Origin: Afifellaceae bacterium
Lineage (GTDB): Bacteria; Pseudomonadota; Alphaproteobacteria; Rhizobiales; Afifellaceae
Assembly (NCBI GenBank): GCA_028284625.1
Contig: JANQRH010000023.1
Location: forward strand, 1 to 33,046
Length of the DNA stretch: 33,046 nt
Direction of reading: 5' to 3'
The first letter of the stretch is position 1. Every line of letters starts with the position of its first letter. Positions 16,144 through 26,730 of this stretch are shown here, piece by piece. The notes under the pieces are model-generated. The model saw only the letters and a list, made by a program, of their open reading frames with translations. It had not been told where the DNA came from and searched no databases. A program made the position numbers and the translations under genes.

Positions 16144-16449
16144 ATGGCGAAGAAGAGCGCGATCGAGAAGAACAAGAAGCGGCGACGCCTGGCGGCCCGC
16201 TACGCGGCCAAGCGGGCTGAGCTGAAGGCGGCTGCCGTCGATCAGACGCTGAGCGACCAGGAGCGCTTTGCCGCGCGGCTGAAGCTCGCCCGGCTGCCAC
16301 GCAATTCCTCTCCGACGCGCATCCGCAATCGCTGCGAGATCACCGGCCGCCCACGCGGCTTTTATCGCAAGCTGAAGATGAGCCGGATCGCGCTGCGCGA
16401 GATGGGGAACGACGGAAAAGTTCCCGGCATGGTCAAGTCGAGCTGGTAG
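16144..16449 (+). CDS. rpsN: 30S ribosomal protein S14 (zinc-free form)
   Basis: This is a complete 101-residue S14 of the long form that lacks the CXXC zinc motifs; only one cysteine (in [11 protein letters not shown]) is present. The family end [15 protein letters not shown] is present. S14 belongs to the 30S head near S3 and S10. GCGAGGA lies upstream of the start. The gene is in the standard place between rplE and rpsH. Confidence 0.97.
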   Translation: MAKKSAIEKNKKRRRLAARYAAKRAELKAAAVDQTLSDQERFAARLKLARLPRNSSPTRIRNRCEITGRPRGFYRKLKMSRIALREMGNDGKVPGMVKSSW

Positions 16450-16458
16450 GAGCACGAG

Positions 16459-16854
16459 ATGCTGTTGAATGATCCGCTCGGCGACATGCTGACCCGCATC
16501 CGCAACGCCCAGTCGCGCGGCTTGCCCAATGTGGCGACGCCGGCGTCGACGCTGCGTGCGCGCGTGCTCGACGTGCTTGAGACGGAGGGCTATATCCGCG
16601 GCTACGCGGAGGTCGCCGTCAACGGCAAGGCCGAATACCAGATCGAGCTGAAATATTCCGAAGGCGAGCCGGTCATCCGCGAGATCCAGAGGGTCTCCAA
16701 GCCGGGCCGCCGCGTCTATTCCTCTGTGAAGAGCATCCCGCGCGTGGCCGACGGTCTCGGCGTGTCGATCCTGTCGACGCCCAAGGGCGTGATGTCCGAC
16801 CACGAGGCGCGGACGCAGAATGTCGGTGGCGAGGTGCTCTGTCGCGTCTTCTGA
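16459..16854 (+). CDS. rpsH: 30S ribosomal protein S8
   Basis: This is a complete 131-residue S8, a primary 16S rRNA binder that in Escherichia coli also represses spc translation. The blocks [15 protein letters not shown] and [19 protein letters not shown] and the C-terminal [13 protein letters not shown] are intact. It starts 9 bases after rpsN with GGAGCACGAG upstream. A 29-base gap leads to rplF. Confidence 0.97.
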   Translation: MLLNDPLGDMLTRIRNAQSRGLPNVATPASTLRARVLDVLETEGYIRGYAEVAVNGKAEYQIELKYSEGEPVIREIQRVSKPGRRVYSSVKSIPRVADGLGVSILSTPKGVMSDHEARTQNVGGEVLCRVF

Positions 16855-16883
16855 CGCCGGCGGAGGAGAGAACGGGTAGAGCG

Positions 16884-17417
16884 ATGTCGCGAATTGGCAA
16901 GAAGGCGGTCGAGGTCCCCAAGGGCGTGACGGCCACCATCGACGGTCAGACGGTGACGGCCAAGGGCCCCAAGGGCCAGCTGGAGGTCGCGCTGGTCGAC
17001 GAGGTCTCCGTGGCCATGACCGACGACGGGATCAAGGTCGATCCGCGTGATGAAACGAAGCGCGCCCGCTCCATGTGGGGGATGTCGCGCACCCTGGTGC
17101 AGAACATCGTCACCGGCGTCAGCGACGGCTTTGAGAAGCGGCTGGAGATCAGCGGCGTCGGCTATCGCGCGCAGGCGCAGGGCAAGACGTTGAACCTTGC
17201 GCTCGGCTACAGCCACGAGGTGAATTTCGACATCCCCGAGGGGATTGAGGTTCAGACGCCGAAGCCCACTGAGGTCGTTGTCTCCGGCATCGACAAGCAG
17301 AAGGTGGGTCAGGTCGCCGCCGAGATCCGGCGCTGGCGGCCGCCGGAGCCCTATAAGGGCAAGGGCGTGAAATATGTCGACGAATATGTGTTCCGCAAGG
17401 AAGGCAAGAAGAAGTAG
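16884..17417 (+). CDS. rplF: 50S ribosomal protein L6
   Basis: This is a complete 177-residue L6 with two similar domains, located near the factor-binding site. It begins [15 protein letters not shown] and contains [21 protein letters not shown] and the C-terminal signature [24 protein letters not shown] lies upstream. It is followed after 13 bases by rplR. Confidence 0.97.
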   Translation: MSRIGKKAVEVPKGVTATIDGQTVTAKGPKGQLEVALVDEVSVAMTDDGIKVDPRDETKRARSMWGMSRTLVQNIVTGVSDGFEKRLEISGVGYRAQAQGKTLNLALGYSHEVNFDIPEGIEVQTPKPTEVVVSGIDKQKVGQVAAEIRRWRPPEPYKGKGVKYVDEYVFRKEGKKK

Positions 17418-17430
17418 CGGGTGAACTGAG

Positions 17431-17793
17431 ATGGCAATCAAGGGCCAGGGCGCACAGCGCCGACAGAAGCGAGTTCGCGCGGCGCTGAGGCGCGTCGCGG
17501 GCGGGCGCCCGCGTCTGAGCGTGTTCCGCTCCTCACAGCATATTTATGCGCAGGTGATCGACGACAAGCGCGGGCACACGCTTGCCGCCGCGTCGAGCCT
17601 CGATAAGGAGCTGAAGAGCAAGCTGAAGACGGGCGCCGATACTGCAGCCGCCGGCGAAGTCGGCAAGCTCGTGGCTGAGCGCGCCAAGGCCGCCGGCGTC
17701 GACAAGGTTGTATTTGACCGCGGCGCCTACATCTTTCATGGCCGCGTCAAGGCGCTGGCCGACGCCGCCCGCGAGGGCGGACTGCAATTCTGA
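17431..17793 (+). CDS. rplR: 50S ribosomal protein L18
   Basis: This is a complete 120-residue L18, which binds 5S rRNA with L5 in the central protuberance. The arginine-rich N-terminus and [20 protein letters not shown] are typical, as is [20 protein letters not shown] near the end. A 49-base gap leads to rpsE; no structure was noted in it. Confidence 0.97.
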   Translation: MAIKGQGAQRRQKRVRAALRRVAGGRPRLSVFRSSQHIYAQVIDDKRGHTLAAASSLDKELKSKLKTGADTAAAGEVGKLVAERAKAAGVDKVVFDRGAYIFHGRVKALADAAREGGLQF

Positions 17794-17842
17794 CCTCGCA
17801 CCGGCGCGGGGCCGACACCATATCGAAAGACGGATAGACGAG

Positions 17843-18427
17843 ATGGCAGAGCAAGGACGGCGGCGGGATCGCGGCAGAGATAGGGATCGGGGCGACGATC
17901 GCGACAGCGAATTCGTCGACAAGCTCGTCCATATCAACCGCGTGGCCAAGGTGGTGAAAGGCGGCCGCCGCTTCGGCTTTGCCGCACTCGTCGTCGTGGG
18001 CGATCAGCGCGGCCGCGTTGGTTTCGGCCACGGCAAGGCGCGCGAGGTGCCGGAGGCGATCCGTAAGGCGACCGATTCCGCTAAACGCGGGCTCATCCGG
18101 GTGCCGCTCCGCGAAGGCCGCACGCTGCACCACGACGTGGCCGGCCGCCACGGCGCGGGCAAGGTCGTGCTGCGCGCCGCCGAGCCCGGCACGGGCATCA
18201 TCGCCGGCGGCCCGATGCGCGCCGTCTTCGAGACGCTCGGCATTCAGGACATCGTCGCCAAATCGATGGGCACCTCCAATCCCTACAACATGGTTCGTGC
18301 CACCTTTGATGCGCTGAAGCGGCAGGATAGCCCGCGCTCGGTTGCCGCGCGCCGCGGCATCAAGGTGTCGTCGCTGCAGGCGCGACGTCGCGACGGCGGT
18401 GACGCTGCCGCATCGGCGGAGGCTTGA
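17843..18427 (+). CDS. rpsE: 30S ribosomal protein S5
   Basis: This is a complete 194-residue S5, a 30S protein at the mRNA entrance involved in decoding accuracy. The N-terminus [19 protein letters not shown] is a charged rhizobial-type extension before the family core [36 protein letters not shown] and the C-terminal [18 protein letters not shown] are intact. The frame is open further upstream to 17708, but no S5 sequence lies there. Its TGA falls inside a palindromic repeat that fills the gap to rpmD. Confidence 0.96.
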   Translation: MAEQGRRRDRGRDRDRGDDRDSEFVDKLVHINRVAKVVKGGRRFGFAALVVVGDQRGRVGFGHGKAREVPEAIRKATDSAKRGLIRVPLREGRTLHHDVAGRHGAGKVVLRAAEPGTGIIAGGPMRAVFETLGIQDIVAKSMGTSNPYNMVRATFDALKRQDSPRSVAARRGIKVSSLQARRRDGGDAAASAEA

Positions 18428-18525
18428 GCATGATCCCGAAAAGTGGACACCGGTTTTCGGGCAAGATCATGCTCCAACAGACAGATCGAGCCCCCATTCT
18501 GATTCAATCAGAATGGATAGGGCTC
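18426..18525. repeat. Rhizobial-type palindromic intergenic repeat between rpsE and rpmD
   Basis: Two hairpin modules lie side by side. The first (18426-18474) has perfect 10-base arms GAGCATGATC and GATCATGCTC, with inner arms CCGAAAA and TTTTCGG. The second (18488-18525) has GAGCCC and GGGCTC enclosing 11-base arms CCATTCTGATT and AATCAGAATGG around one base. From memory the first module resembles the abundant intergenic mosaic repeats of Rhizobiales (RIME-like). The rpsE stop codon (18425-18427) overlaps the first arm and the rpmD ribosome binding site follows the second. Confidence 0.8.
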
Positions 18526-18538
18526 TAAGGAGCGCGCC

Positions 18539-18727
18539 ATGGCCGACAAGAAAGTGACCGTGGAGCAGATTGGCAGCCCGATCCGTCGGCGCGCCGACCA
18601 GCGCCAGACCCTGATCGGCTTGGGGCTGAACAAGATGCACCGCCGCGCCACGCTGCCGGACAATCCGGCAACACGCGGCATGATCGCCAAGGTCGAGCAC
18701 CTCGTTCGCGTCGTCGACGAGGGCTGA
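18539..18727 (+). CDS. rpmD: 50S ribosomal protein L30
   Basis: This is a complete 62-residue L30. The signature [20 protein letters not shown] and the following [20 protein letters not shown] are typical of the alphaproteobacterial protein. TAAGGAG stands 9 bases before the ATG, directly after the second hairpin of the repeat. The 111-base gap to rpsE is unusually wide for this cluster because of that insertion. Confidence 0.96.
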   Translation: MADKKVTVEQIGSPIRRRADQRQTLIGLGLNKMHRRATLPDNPATRGMIAKVEHLVRVVDEG

Positions 18728-18758
18728 CAAGCGAGATTGGGAAACGGGACATAGGCCC

Positions 18759-19244
18759 ATGGAACTGAACAGACTTTCCGATAATCCGGGAGCCAGCAAA
18801 CGGCGCAAGCGGGTGGGGCGTGGCATCGGCTCCGGCACCGGCAAGACCGCCGGCCGCGGTATGAAGGGCCAAAAGTCCCGCTCCGGCGTGCGTATCAAGG
18901 GCTTCGAGGGCGGCCAGATGCCGCTTCACCGGCGCATGCCCAAGCGCGGCTTCAACAACATCTTCCGCAAGGACTTCGTTGAAGTGGGGCTCGACCGCGT
19001 GGCGCAGGCCATCGAAGCAGGCAAGCTCGACGCCAAGCAGCCGATCGACGCCGACGCGCTGAAGGCCGCAGGCGTTATTCGCCGCGTCAAGGATGGCGTC
19101 CGCCTTCTCGGCGGCGCCGAGCCCAAGGCAAAGCTTACGTTCAACGTCGCCGGCGCCTCGCGGCCGGCCATCGCCACAGTGGAAAAAGCGGGGGGAAGCG
19201 TTACGGTCGCCAAGGCGGCCGAGCCGGCGGAAGCCGGAGGCTAA
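18759..19244 (+). CDS. rplO: 50S ribosomal protein L15
   Basis: This is a complete 161-residue L15, a late-assembly 50S protein. It has the glycine/arginine-rich N-terminus [20 protein letters not shown] (as KRRKR with neighbours) and [18 protein letters not shown]. The C-terminal 20 residues are alanine-rich and variable. It lies 31 bases after rpmD and 33 before secY. Confidence 0.97.
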   Translation: MELNRLSDNPGASKRRKRVGRGIGSGTGKTAGRGMKGQKSRSGVRIKGFEGGQMPLHRRMPKRGFNNIFRKDFVEVGLDRVAQAIEAGKLDAKQPIDADALKAAGVIRRVKDGVRLLGGAEPKAKLTFNVAGASRPAIATVEKAGGSVTVAKAAEPAEAGG

Positions 19245-19277
19245 AACGGAGGGCCATAGGGGCCCATTGGAGCGATC

Positions 19278-20608
<1,331 letters not shown>

Positions 20609-20612
<4 letters not shown>

Positions 20613-21193
20613 GGCTGATCCTGCTGGGCCCGCCGGGGGCGGGAAAGGGCACGCAGGCGACGCGACTGGTTGAGAAGTACGGGATCGTGCAGCTTTCCAC
20701 CGGCGACATGTTGCGCGCCGCCATCGCCGCGGGAACGCCCGTCGGCCTGAAGGCGAAGGACATCATGGCGCGCGGCGAGCTGGTGCCGGACGAGGTCGTG
20801 GTCGGTATCATCTCCGACCGGCTCGACGAGCCCGACGCCAAGAACGGCTTTGTCCTGGACGGCTTTCCCCGCACGGTGGGGCAGGCGGAGGCGCTGACCG
20901 AACTTCTGGAGCGGAAGAGCCTGAGGCTCGACGGCGTGATTGAGCTCAAGGTCGATGAGGGCGCGCTTTTGAAGCGGATTGAGGGGCGGTTCGCCGAGAT
21001 GCAGGCGCGCGGCGAGGCTGTCCGCGAGGACGACAACCCTGAGGCGTTCAAGATCCGGCTGACGGCCTACCGTAAGCAGACGGCGCCGCTGGTGGAATAT
21101 TACACCGGCGAGGGGCAAATCATGAGCGTCGACGGCATGGCGCCGATCGATGAGGTGAGCGGCAATATCGACGCCGTTTTGGACGGCAAATAA
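20609..21193 (+). CDS. adk: Adenylate kinase (short form)
   Basis: This encodes a 194-residue adenylate kinase, which interconverts ATP plus AMP with two ADP. The P-loop GPPGAGKGT is at residues 7-15; [10 protein letters not shown] and [12 protein letters not shown] bind AMP. The LID region is short ([18 protein letters not shown]) and has no zinc cysteines, so this is the compact alphaproteobacterial type rather than the ~214-residue long form. The start overlaps the secY stop by four bases, implying coupled translation. Confidence 0.97.
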
Positions 21194-21212
21194 GCCGCTC
21201 TGCGGCGTTTTT
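21194..21212 (+). terminator. Short intrinsic terminator after adk
   Basis: GCCGC (21194-21198) and GCGGC (21202-21206) pair around TCT and are followed by a run of five T (21208-21212). It begins directly after the adk stop. The stem is short, so read-through into rpsM is possible. Confidence 0.6.
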
Positions 21213-21218
21213 GGGCAG

Positions 21219-21247
21219 TTGACGGCCTGCCCGTGAGACATTAAGTA
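21219..21247 (+). promoter_or_regulatory. Promoter of the alpha operon (rpsM)
   Basis: TTGACG (21219-21224) and TAAGTA (21242-21247) are 17 bases apart. The -35 hexamer is identical to the one before rpsL. The predicted start near 21254 gives a leader of about 130 bases before rpsM, containing the inverted pair CCGGGA (21301-21306) and TCCCGG (21321-21326). Confidence 0.55.
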
Positions 21248-21383
21248 GCGGCATCTATCCTGACGAGTTTGGAGCGGTGCCGGAACCTAAAAGGGGCGTT
21301 CCGGGACCGGACTTTTGCGTTCCCGGCTGGGTAGCGGGTGGCAAAGGGCGTCGCGGGCGCGGCGTGGCAGAGGAGTATCGGAT

Positions 21384-21752
21384 TTGGCACGCATCGCAGG
21401 CGTCAACATCCCGACAAACAAGCGCGTCGTAATCGCGCTGCAGTACATTCACGGGATTGGCTCATCCAAGGCGCGGGAGATCGTCGGAAAGGTGAACATT
21501 CCCGAGAGCCGGCGGGTCAACGAACTCTCCGACTCGGAGGTCATGCAGATCCGTGAGGCGATCGATCGCGATTATCTCGTGGAAGGCGATCTCCGCCGTG
21601 AGGTCTCCATGAACGTGAAGCGGCTGATGGACCTCGGCTGCTATCGCGGGCTTCGCCATCGGCGCGGCCTGCCGGTGCGCGGCCAGCGCACTCACACCAA
21701 CGCACGCACCCGAAAGGGCCCTGCGAAGCCGATTGCCGGCAAGAAGAAATAG
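21384..21752 (+). CDS. rpsM: 30S ribosomal protein S13 (TTG start)
   Basis: This is a complete 122-residue S13, a 30S head protein contacting P-site tRNA and the intersubunit bridge. The family begins [10 protein letters not shown], and here ARIAGVNIP is preceded by TTG at 21384, which must be the start codon. AGAGGAG (21369-21375) lies 8 bases before it. The longer in-frame extension has no family sequence. The C-terminus [20 protein letters not shown] is typical. It is the first gene of the alpha operon. Confidence 0.95.
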   Translation: MARIAGVNIPTNKRVVIALQYIHGIGSSKAREIVGKVNIPESRRVNELSDSEVMQIREAIDRDYLVEGDLRREVSMNVKRLMDLGCYRGLRHRRGLPVRGQRTHTNARTRKGPAKPIAGKKK

Positions 21753-21777
21753 GCCTGAACGGGGACATAAGACAAAG

Positions 21778-22167
21778 ATGGCCAAGGACACCGCGCGCCT
21801 GCGTCGGCGCGAACGCAAGAACATCACGTCGGGCATCGCCCACGTGAACTCCAGCTTCAACAACACGATGATCACCATCACCGACGTTCAGGGCAACGCC
21901 ATTGCCTGGTCGTCATCGGGGGCGATGGGCTTCAAGGGATCGCGCAAGTCGACGCCCTATGCCGCGCAGATGGCTGCCGAAACGGTGGCGCGCAAGGCGC
22001 AGGATCACGGCATGCGCACGCTTGAGGTTGAGGTCTCCGGCCCGGGCTCGGGTCGTGAATCGGCGCTGCGTGCGCTGCAGGCGGCCGGCTTCACGATCAC
22101 CACGATCCGTGACGTGACGCCGATCCCGCACAATGGCTGCCGGCCGCCCAAGCGCCGGCGCGTTTAG
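21778..22167 (+). CDS. rpsK: 30S ribosomal protein S11
   Basis: This is a complete 129-residue S11 on the 30S platform, contacting mRNA near the E site. The blocks [37 protein letters not shown] and the end [12 protein letters not shown] are conserved. ATG 21778 gives the family N-terminus [15 protein letters not shown]; upstream in-frame codons overlap rpsM and are not used. The ribosome binding site is weak. Confidence 0.97.
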   Translation: MAKDTARLRRRERKNITSGIAHVNSSFNNTMITITDVQGNAIAWSSSGAMGFKGSRKSTPYAAQMAAETVARKAQDHGMRTLEVEVSGPGSGRESALRALQAAGFTITTIRDVTPIPHNGCRPPKRRRV

Positions 22168-22202
22168 TTCGTAGACACAGGCCGCCGCCCGCGCGCGGCG
22201 CC

Positions 22203-22224
22203 CGCGCTGCTTTCAGGCAGCGCG
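22203..22224 (+). promoter_or_regulatory. Hairpin in the rpsK-rpoA spacer
   Basis: CGCGCTGC (22203-22210) pairs perfectly with GCAGCGCG (22217-22224) around TTTCAG. No T run follows, so it is not a normal terminator. It ends 18 bases before the rpoA ATG and could influence rpoA translation or RNA stability. The preceding bases (22180-22200) are almost pure G/C. Confidence 0.45.
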
Positions 22225-22242
22225 CATCCCGTGAGAGGCAAG

Positions 22243-23262
22243 ATGGTTATCCAGAAGAACTGGCAGGACCTCATCAAACCCAACAAGCTGGACGTGAAGC
22301 CCGGCGCCGACCGCCAGCGCGTCGCCACCATGGTGGCGGAGCCGCTGGAGCGCGGCTTCGGACTGACGTTGGGCAATGCGCTGCGTCGCGTGCTCCTGTC
22401 GTCGCTGCAGGGTGCCGCCGTCACCAGCGCGCAGATCGACGGCGTGCTGCACGAATTCTCCTCCATCGCCGGTGTGCGCGAGGACGTGACCGACATCGTC
22501 CTCAACATCAAGGAAATCGCCGTCAAGATGCAGGGCGAGGGGCCGAAGCGCATGACGCTGCGCAAGCAGGGTCCGGGCGCCGTCACCGCAGCCGACATCC
22601 AGACCGTCGGCGATATTGAGATCCTCAATCCTGATCTGGTGATCTGCACGCTCGACGAAGGCGCCGACATCCGCATGGAGCTGACCGTCGATACCGGCAA
22701 GGGCTACGTACCGGCCGAGCGCAACCGCCCGGAGGACGCGCCGATCGGTCTGATCCCGCTCGACAGCCTCTACTCGCCGGTGAAGAAGGTCTCCTACCGC
22801 GTTGAGAATACGCGTGAGGGCCAGGTGCTCGACTACGACAAGCTGACCCTGACCGTTGAGACCGACGGCTCGCTGACGCCCGATGATGCGCTGGCCTATG
22901 CCGCGCGCATCCTGCAGGACCAGCTCTCCATCTTCGTGTCCTTTGAGGAGCCGAAGAAGGAGGTCGCCGAGGAGGCGGCACCGGAGCTTGCTTTCAATCC
23001 GGCACTTCTGAAGAAGGTCGACGAGCTGGAGCTGTCGGTCCGTTCGGCCAACTGCCTGAAGAACGACAACATCGTCTATATCGGCGATCTCATTCAGAAG
23101 ACCGAGGCGGAGATGCTGCGCACGCCGAACTTCGGGCGCAAGTCGCTGAACGAGATCAAGGAGGTGCTTGCCTCCATGGGCCTGCATCTCGGCATGGAAG
23201 TGCCGAACTGGCCGCCTGACAACATTGAGGACCTCGCCAAGCGCTTCGAGGATCAGTACTGA
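22243..23262 (+). CDS. rpoA: RNA polymerase alpha subunit
   Basis: This is the complete 339-residue alpha subunit. The N-terminal assembly domain includes [21 protein letters not shown]. The C-terminal DNA- and activator-binding domain starts near residue 250 and contains [15 protein letters not shown] and [16 protein letters not shown]. An in-frame GTG at 22231 exists, but AGAGG at 22234-22238 positions the ATG at 22243. The gene lies in the standard alpha-operon place before rplQ; rpsD is not between rpsK and rpoA, as is normal in alphaproteobacteria. Confidence 0.97.
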   Translation: MVIQKNWQDLIKPNKLDVKPGADRQRVATMVAEPLERGFGLTLGNALRRVLLSSLQGAAVTSAQIDGVLHEFSSIAGVREDVTDIVLNIKEIAVKMQGEGPKRMTLRKQGPGAVTAADIQTVGDIEILNPDLVICTLDEGADIRMELTVDTGKGYVPAERNRPEDAPIGLIPLDSLYSPVKKVSYRVENTREGQVLDYDKLTLTVETDGSLTPDDALAYAARILQDQLSIFVSFEEPKKEVAEEAAPELAFNPALLKKVDELELSVRSANCLKNDNIVYIGDLIQKTEAEMLRTPNFGRKSLNEIKEVLASMGLHLGMEVPNWPPDNIEDLAKRFEDQY

Positions 23263-23278
23263 GGACAGAGGTAACGCC

Positions 23279-23716
23279 ATGCGCCACGGCAAAGCAGGCC
23301 GCAAGCTGAACCGCACCGCGAGCCACCGCAAGGCGATGTTCGCCAACATGGCCGCATCGCTGATCGAGCACGAGCAGATCGTCACCACGCTGCCCAAAGC
23401 CAAGGAGCTCAAGCCCGTGGTCGAGAAGCTCGTGACGCTCGCCAAGCGCGGCGACCTGGCGTCACGTCGGCTGGCGGCGGCGCGCCTGCGGAACGAAGAG
23501 ATGGCCAAGAAACTCTTCGAGACGATCGGCCCGCGCTACAAGGAACGCAGCGGCGGCTATACGCGCGTGCTGAAGGCCGGCTTCCGCTACGGCGACAATG
23601 CGCCGATGGCGGTCATCGAGCTGGTCGATCGCGACATCGACGCCAAAGGCGCGGGCGACCGCGCGCGTCGCGAAGCGGCGGAAGAGGCTGAGGCGGTTGA
23701 GACTGAAGCGGCGTAG
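23279..23716 (+). CDS. rplQ: 50S ribosomal protein L17
   Basis: This encodes a 145-residue L17. The family start [20 protein letters not shown] fixes the ATG at 23279, and [21 protein letters not shown] is diagnostic. The last ~17 residues form an Ala/Glu-rich acidic tail ([11 protein letters not shown]). It starts 16 bases after rpoA and closes the ribosomal cluster with a strong terminator. Confidence 0.97.
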   Translation: MRHGKAGRKLNRTASHRKAMFANMAASLIEHEQIVTTLPKAKELKPVVEKLVTLAKRGDLASRRLAAARLRNEEMAKKLFETIGPRYKERSGGYTRVLKAGFRYGDNAPMAVIELVDRDIDAKGAGDRARREAAEEAEAVETEAA

Positions 23717-23746
23717 CCGCCGGCGTCAGGTGAAGATCATTTTAGA

Positions 23747-23770
23747 GGGGCCGCAGCGCGGCCCCTTGTC
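23747..23770 (+). terminator. Intrinsic terminator after rplQ
   Basis: GGGGCCGC (23747-23754) pairs perfectly with GCGGCCCC (23758-23765) around AGC, followed by TTGTC and GTTTC. The T tract is poor, but the stem is strong and the position at the end of the alpha operon is right. Confidence 0.7.
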
Positions 23771-23809
23771 GTTTCGGCAGACCGCCGGCATTTCCCGCAA
23801 TCCGAACGC

Positions 23810-23838
23810 TTGCTGCGCGGTGATTCGGCGACTATCTC
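23810..23838 (+). promoter_or_regulatory. Weak candidate promoter for the protease operon
   Basis: TTGCTG (23810-23815) and TATCTC (23833-23838) are spaced by 17 bases in the gap between the rplQ terminator and the protease gene. The match to consensus is moderate; the location is what supports it. Confidence 0.3.
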
Positions 23839-23881
23839 GGGGCGTATTGTGCATTGGGGGCACGCTTCTGGAGAGACCGGC

Positions 23882-25414
23882 ATGAGGTCCACCCTGCGCC
23901 TTCTCACAATTGCCGCGGCCGCCGGCATCCTCGCCGCCGGAGCGCTGATCATGCCGCGCTGGCTCGCGCAGGAGCCGGTCGGGGAGGCAGCCAGTGAGCC
24001 GGAGCCGGCCATTACCGGCTCCCTCACCAAGCGGGCGCTGGAGCAGCCGGCAGCCCCGGCCGTTGTACCGGCGGCCGCCGCTGAGACGGTTCCGGAAGAT
24101 CGCGAGACGATCCGCCTTTCCTTCGCACCGATCGTGAAGCGCGTCGCGCCGGCGGTGGTGAATGTCTACGCCACGGCGCGGGTGCGCGTGCGCTCGCCGT
24201 TTGAGGGCGATCCGTTCTTCGAGCGCTTTTTTGGCCGCGGCAGCCCCTTTGCTCCGCGTCAGCAGGAGCGCTCGTCGCTTGGCTCCGGCGTCATCGTCGA
24301 TTCCACCGGCGTCGTGGTCACCAACAACCACGTCGTGGGCGACGCCAGTGAGGTGAAGATCGCGCTTGCCGATGGGCGCGAATACCCGGCGGACATTCTT
24401 TTGCGCGACGAGCGCACCGATCTCGCAATCCTGAAAGTGCAGGACAGCGCCGATCCGTTCCCTGTTTTGGAAATCGGCAGTTCCGATACGCTGCAGGTGG
24501 GCGATCTCGTTCTCGCCGTCGGCAATCCCTTTGGCGTCGGCCAGACCGTGACGAGCGGCATCGTCTCCGCCGTGGCGCGTACCAATATCGGCATCAACGA
24601 TTCCGGCTTCTTCATTCAGACCGACGCCGCCATCAATCCAGGCAATTCGGGCGGCGCGCTGGTAGATGTCGACGGGCGGCTGATTGGCGTGAACACGGCG
24701 ATTTTCTCCCGCTCCGGCGGCTCCATCGGCATCGGCTTCGCCATCCCCGCCGACATGGTGCGCACGGTCGTGGCTCAGGCGGTGGCCGGCTCCTCCACGG
24801 TGGCGCGCGTCTGGATCGGCGTGCTCAGCCAGGACGTGACGCAGGACATCGCCGATTCGCTCGGCCTTGCGACCCCGAAAGGCGCGCTCGTCACGCATGT
24901 CGACCAGGATTCGCCGGCCGCAAGCGCCGGCATCCAGGTTGGCGACTTGATCGTCCAGGCCGGCGGCCGCGACATCGGGGATTCCACCGCGCTCGACTAT
25001 CGGCTGGCCGTGGCCGGCATCGGCAATCAGATAGACCTTGCGGTCTGGCGCGATGGCGAGTCGCGCACGATCAGCCTGGTGCCGGAGGCCGAGCCGCAGC
25101 TTGGCGAAGATGATCTTGTCATCCTCGGCGGCCGATCGCCTCTGACCGGGGCCATCGTTGCGGATCTGACCGCGACGCTTGCCGACCGCATGCGCATCCG
25201 CGGCGCGGCGGGCGGCGCCGTCATCGTCGACATTGAGCCCGGCTCGGCGGCGGCGCGTATGGGCTTCCGCCCGGGTGACGTCGTGGTCCGTGCGCAGGGC
25301 GACGACGTGGAAAGTGCCGCGCAGCTCTCCGATCTCGTAGAGCGCGGCAGCCGTTTGTGGCGCATCTCGTTCAGCCGCGACGGCCGCATGTCCAACATCG
25401 TGATCGGGGGATGA
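23882..25414 (+). CDS. Do/HtrA-family periplasmic serine protease
   Basis: This encodes a 510-residue protease of the DegP/DegQ type, which degrades misfolded proteins in the periplasm. Residues 5-28 are a hydrophobic N-terminal signal or anchor, followed by an Ala/Pro-rich linker. The catalytic triad is visible as His150 (TNNHVV), Asp180 (ERTDLAIL) and Ser256 (NPGNSGGAL), spaced as in the family. Two PDZ domains follow, beginning near residues 310 and 425. GGAGAG precedes the ATG at 23882. The stop overlaps the rarA start (ATGA). Which paralogue (degP, degQ or degS) cannot be decided. Confidence 0.93.
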   Translation: MRSTLRLLTIAAAAGILAAGALIMPRWLAQEPVGEAASEPEPAITGSLTKRALEQPAAPAVVPAAAAETVPEDRETIRLSFAPIVKRVAPAVVNVYATARVRVRSPFEGDPFFERFFGRGSPFAPRQQERSSLGSGVIVDSTGVVVTNNHVVGDASEVKIALADGREYPADILLRDERTDLAILKVQDSADPFPVLEIGSSDTLQVGDLVLAVGNPFGVGQTVTSGIVSAVARTNIGINDSGFFIQTDAAINPGNSGGALVDVDGRLIGVNTAIFSRSGGSIGIGFAIPADMVRTVVAQAVAGSSTVARVWIGVLSQDVTQDIADSLGLATPKGALVTHVDQDSPAASAGIQVGDLIVQAGGRDIGDSTALDYRLAVAGIGNQIDLAVWRDGESRTISLVPEAEPQLGEDDLVILGGRSPLTGAIVADLTATLADRMRIRGAAGGAVIVDIEPGSAAARMGFRPGDVVVRAQGDDVESAAQLSDLVERGSRLWRISFSRDGRMSNIVIGG

Positions 25415-26730
25415 CCAACCTCTTCGAGGCGGCAGGCCTTGCCGACAGCGCGCCGCGCCCGCTCGCCGACCGGCTGAGGCCTGGGCGCCTGTCGGAGGTC
25501 GCCGGCCAGGATCACCTCCTCGGCGCGGAAGGCACGCTGACGCGCATGTTGAAGACGCGCGGCGTCGGCTCGCTTGTCTTCTGGGGGCCGCCCGGCACCG
25601 GCAAGACCACAGTCGCGCGGCTTCTGGCGGAGGAGACCGACCTTCATTTCCAGCAGATATCGGCGATCCATTCCGGCGTTGCCGAGCTGAAGCGCATCTT
25701 TGAGGAAGCGCGCGCCCGCCGCCAGGTCGGCGAGGGGACGTTGCTCTTCGTCGACGAAATCCATCGCTTCAATCGCGCACAGCAGGATTCCTTCCTGCCG
25801 GTGATGGAGGACGGCACCGTCACGCTTGTCGGCGCAACAACCGAGAATCCGTCCTTTGAGCTGAACGCAGCGCTTCTGTCGCGCGCCACCGTGTTCGTCT
25901 TCAAGCCGCTGTCGGCTGAGGCACTCGGCGAACTTCTTACGCGCGCTGAGGCGGCCGAGGATCGTGCGCTGCCGCTTGATGAAGAGGCACGAGCGTCGCT
26001 GATCCGCATGGCCGACGGCGACGGGCGCGCCGTCCTGTCGCTTGCTGAGGAGGTGTGGCGCGCCGCCGACAAAGGTGAGATTTTCGATGCGGAGCGCCTG
26101 CAGGCCGTGCTGCAGCGCCGCGCGCCGATCTACGACAAATCGCAGGACGGCCACTACAACCTCATCTCCGCGCTGCACAAATCCGTGCGCGGCTCCGATC
26201 CACAGGCGGCGCTTTACTATCTTGCGCGCATGCTCGACGCCGGCGAGGACCCGATGTATCTCGCCCGCCGCCTCATCCGCATGGCCTCAGAAGACATCGG
26301 CCTTGCCGACCCGCAGGCGCTGTCCGTCACCAATGCGGCGCGCGACGCCTATCACATGCTGGGCACGCCGGAGGGTGAGCTGGCACTGGCGGAAGCGGCC
26401 GTCTATCTCGCTGTCGCGCCGAAATCGAACGCGCTCTACAGGGCCTTTGGCGCGGCCAAGCGCGCCGCCAAGGAGGGCGGCTCCCTGCCGCCGCCCAAGC
26501 ACATCCTCAACGCTCCGACGCGGCTCATGAAGGCGGAGGGCTATGGCGCAGGCTACGCCTACGACCACGACGAGGACGACGCCTTTTCCGGCCAGGACTA
26601 CTTCCCCGACGGCATGGCTCGGCAGGATTTCTATCGGCCCACCGACCGCGGCTTGGAGAAGCGCATCGCCGAGCGCATGGCGGAATGGGACAAGCTGCGG
26701 CGCGAACGGGGCGGCGGAGCCAAGTCATGA
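25411..26730 (+). CDS. rarA: Replication-associated recombination protein A (AAA+ ATPase)
   Basis: This encodes a 439-residue RarA/MgsA, a clamp-loader-like ATPase acting at stalled replication forks and related to eukaryotic WRNIP1. Walker A GPPGTGKTT is at residues 59-67 and Walker B FVDEIH ends at 118. The sensor region VGATTENPSFELN and the C-terminal assembly part (SEDIGLADPQAL, PPKHILNAPT) are intact. Its start overlaps the protease stop by 4 bases, and its own stop overlaps the next gene by 4 bases, so the three genes form one coupled unit. Confidence 0.95.
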   Translation: MTNLFEAAGLADSAPRPLADRLRPGRLSEVAGQDHLLGAEGTLTRMLKTRGVGSLVFWGPPGTGKTTVARLLAEETDLHFQQISAIHSGVAELKRIFEEARARRQVGEGTLLFVDEIHRFNRAQQDSFLPVMEDGTVTLVGATTENPSFELNAALLSRATVFVFKPLSAEALGELLTRAEAAEDRALPLDEEARASLIRMADGDGRAVLSLAEEVWRAADKGEIFDAERLQAVLQRRAPIYDKSQDGHYNLISALHKSVRGSDPQAALYYLARMLDAGEDPMYLARRLIRMASEDIGLADPQALSVTNAARDAYHMLGTPEGELALAEAAVYLAVAPKSNALYRAFGAAKRAAKEGGSLPPPKHILNAPTRLMKAEGYGAGYAYDHDEDDAFSGQDYFPDGMARQDFYRPTDRGLEKRIAERMAEWDKLRRERGGGAKS

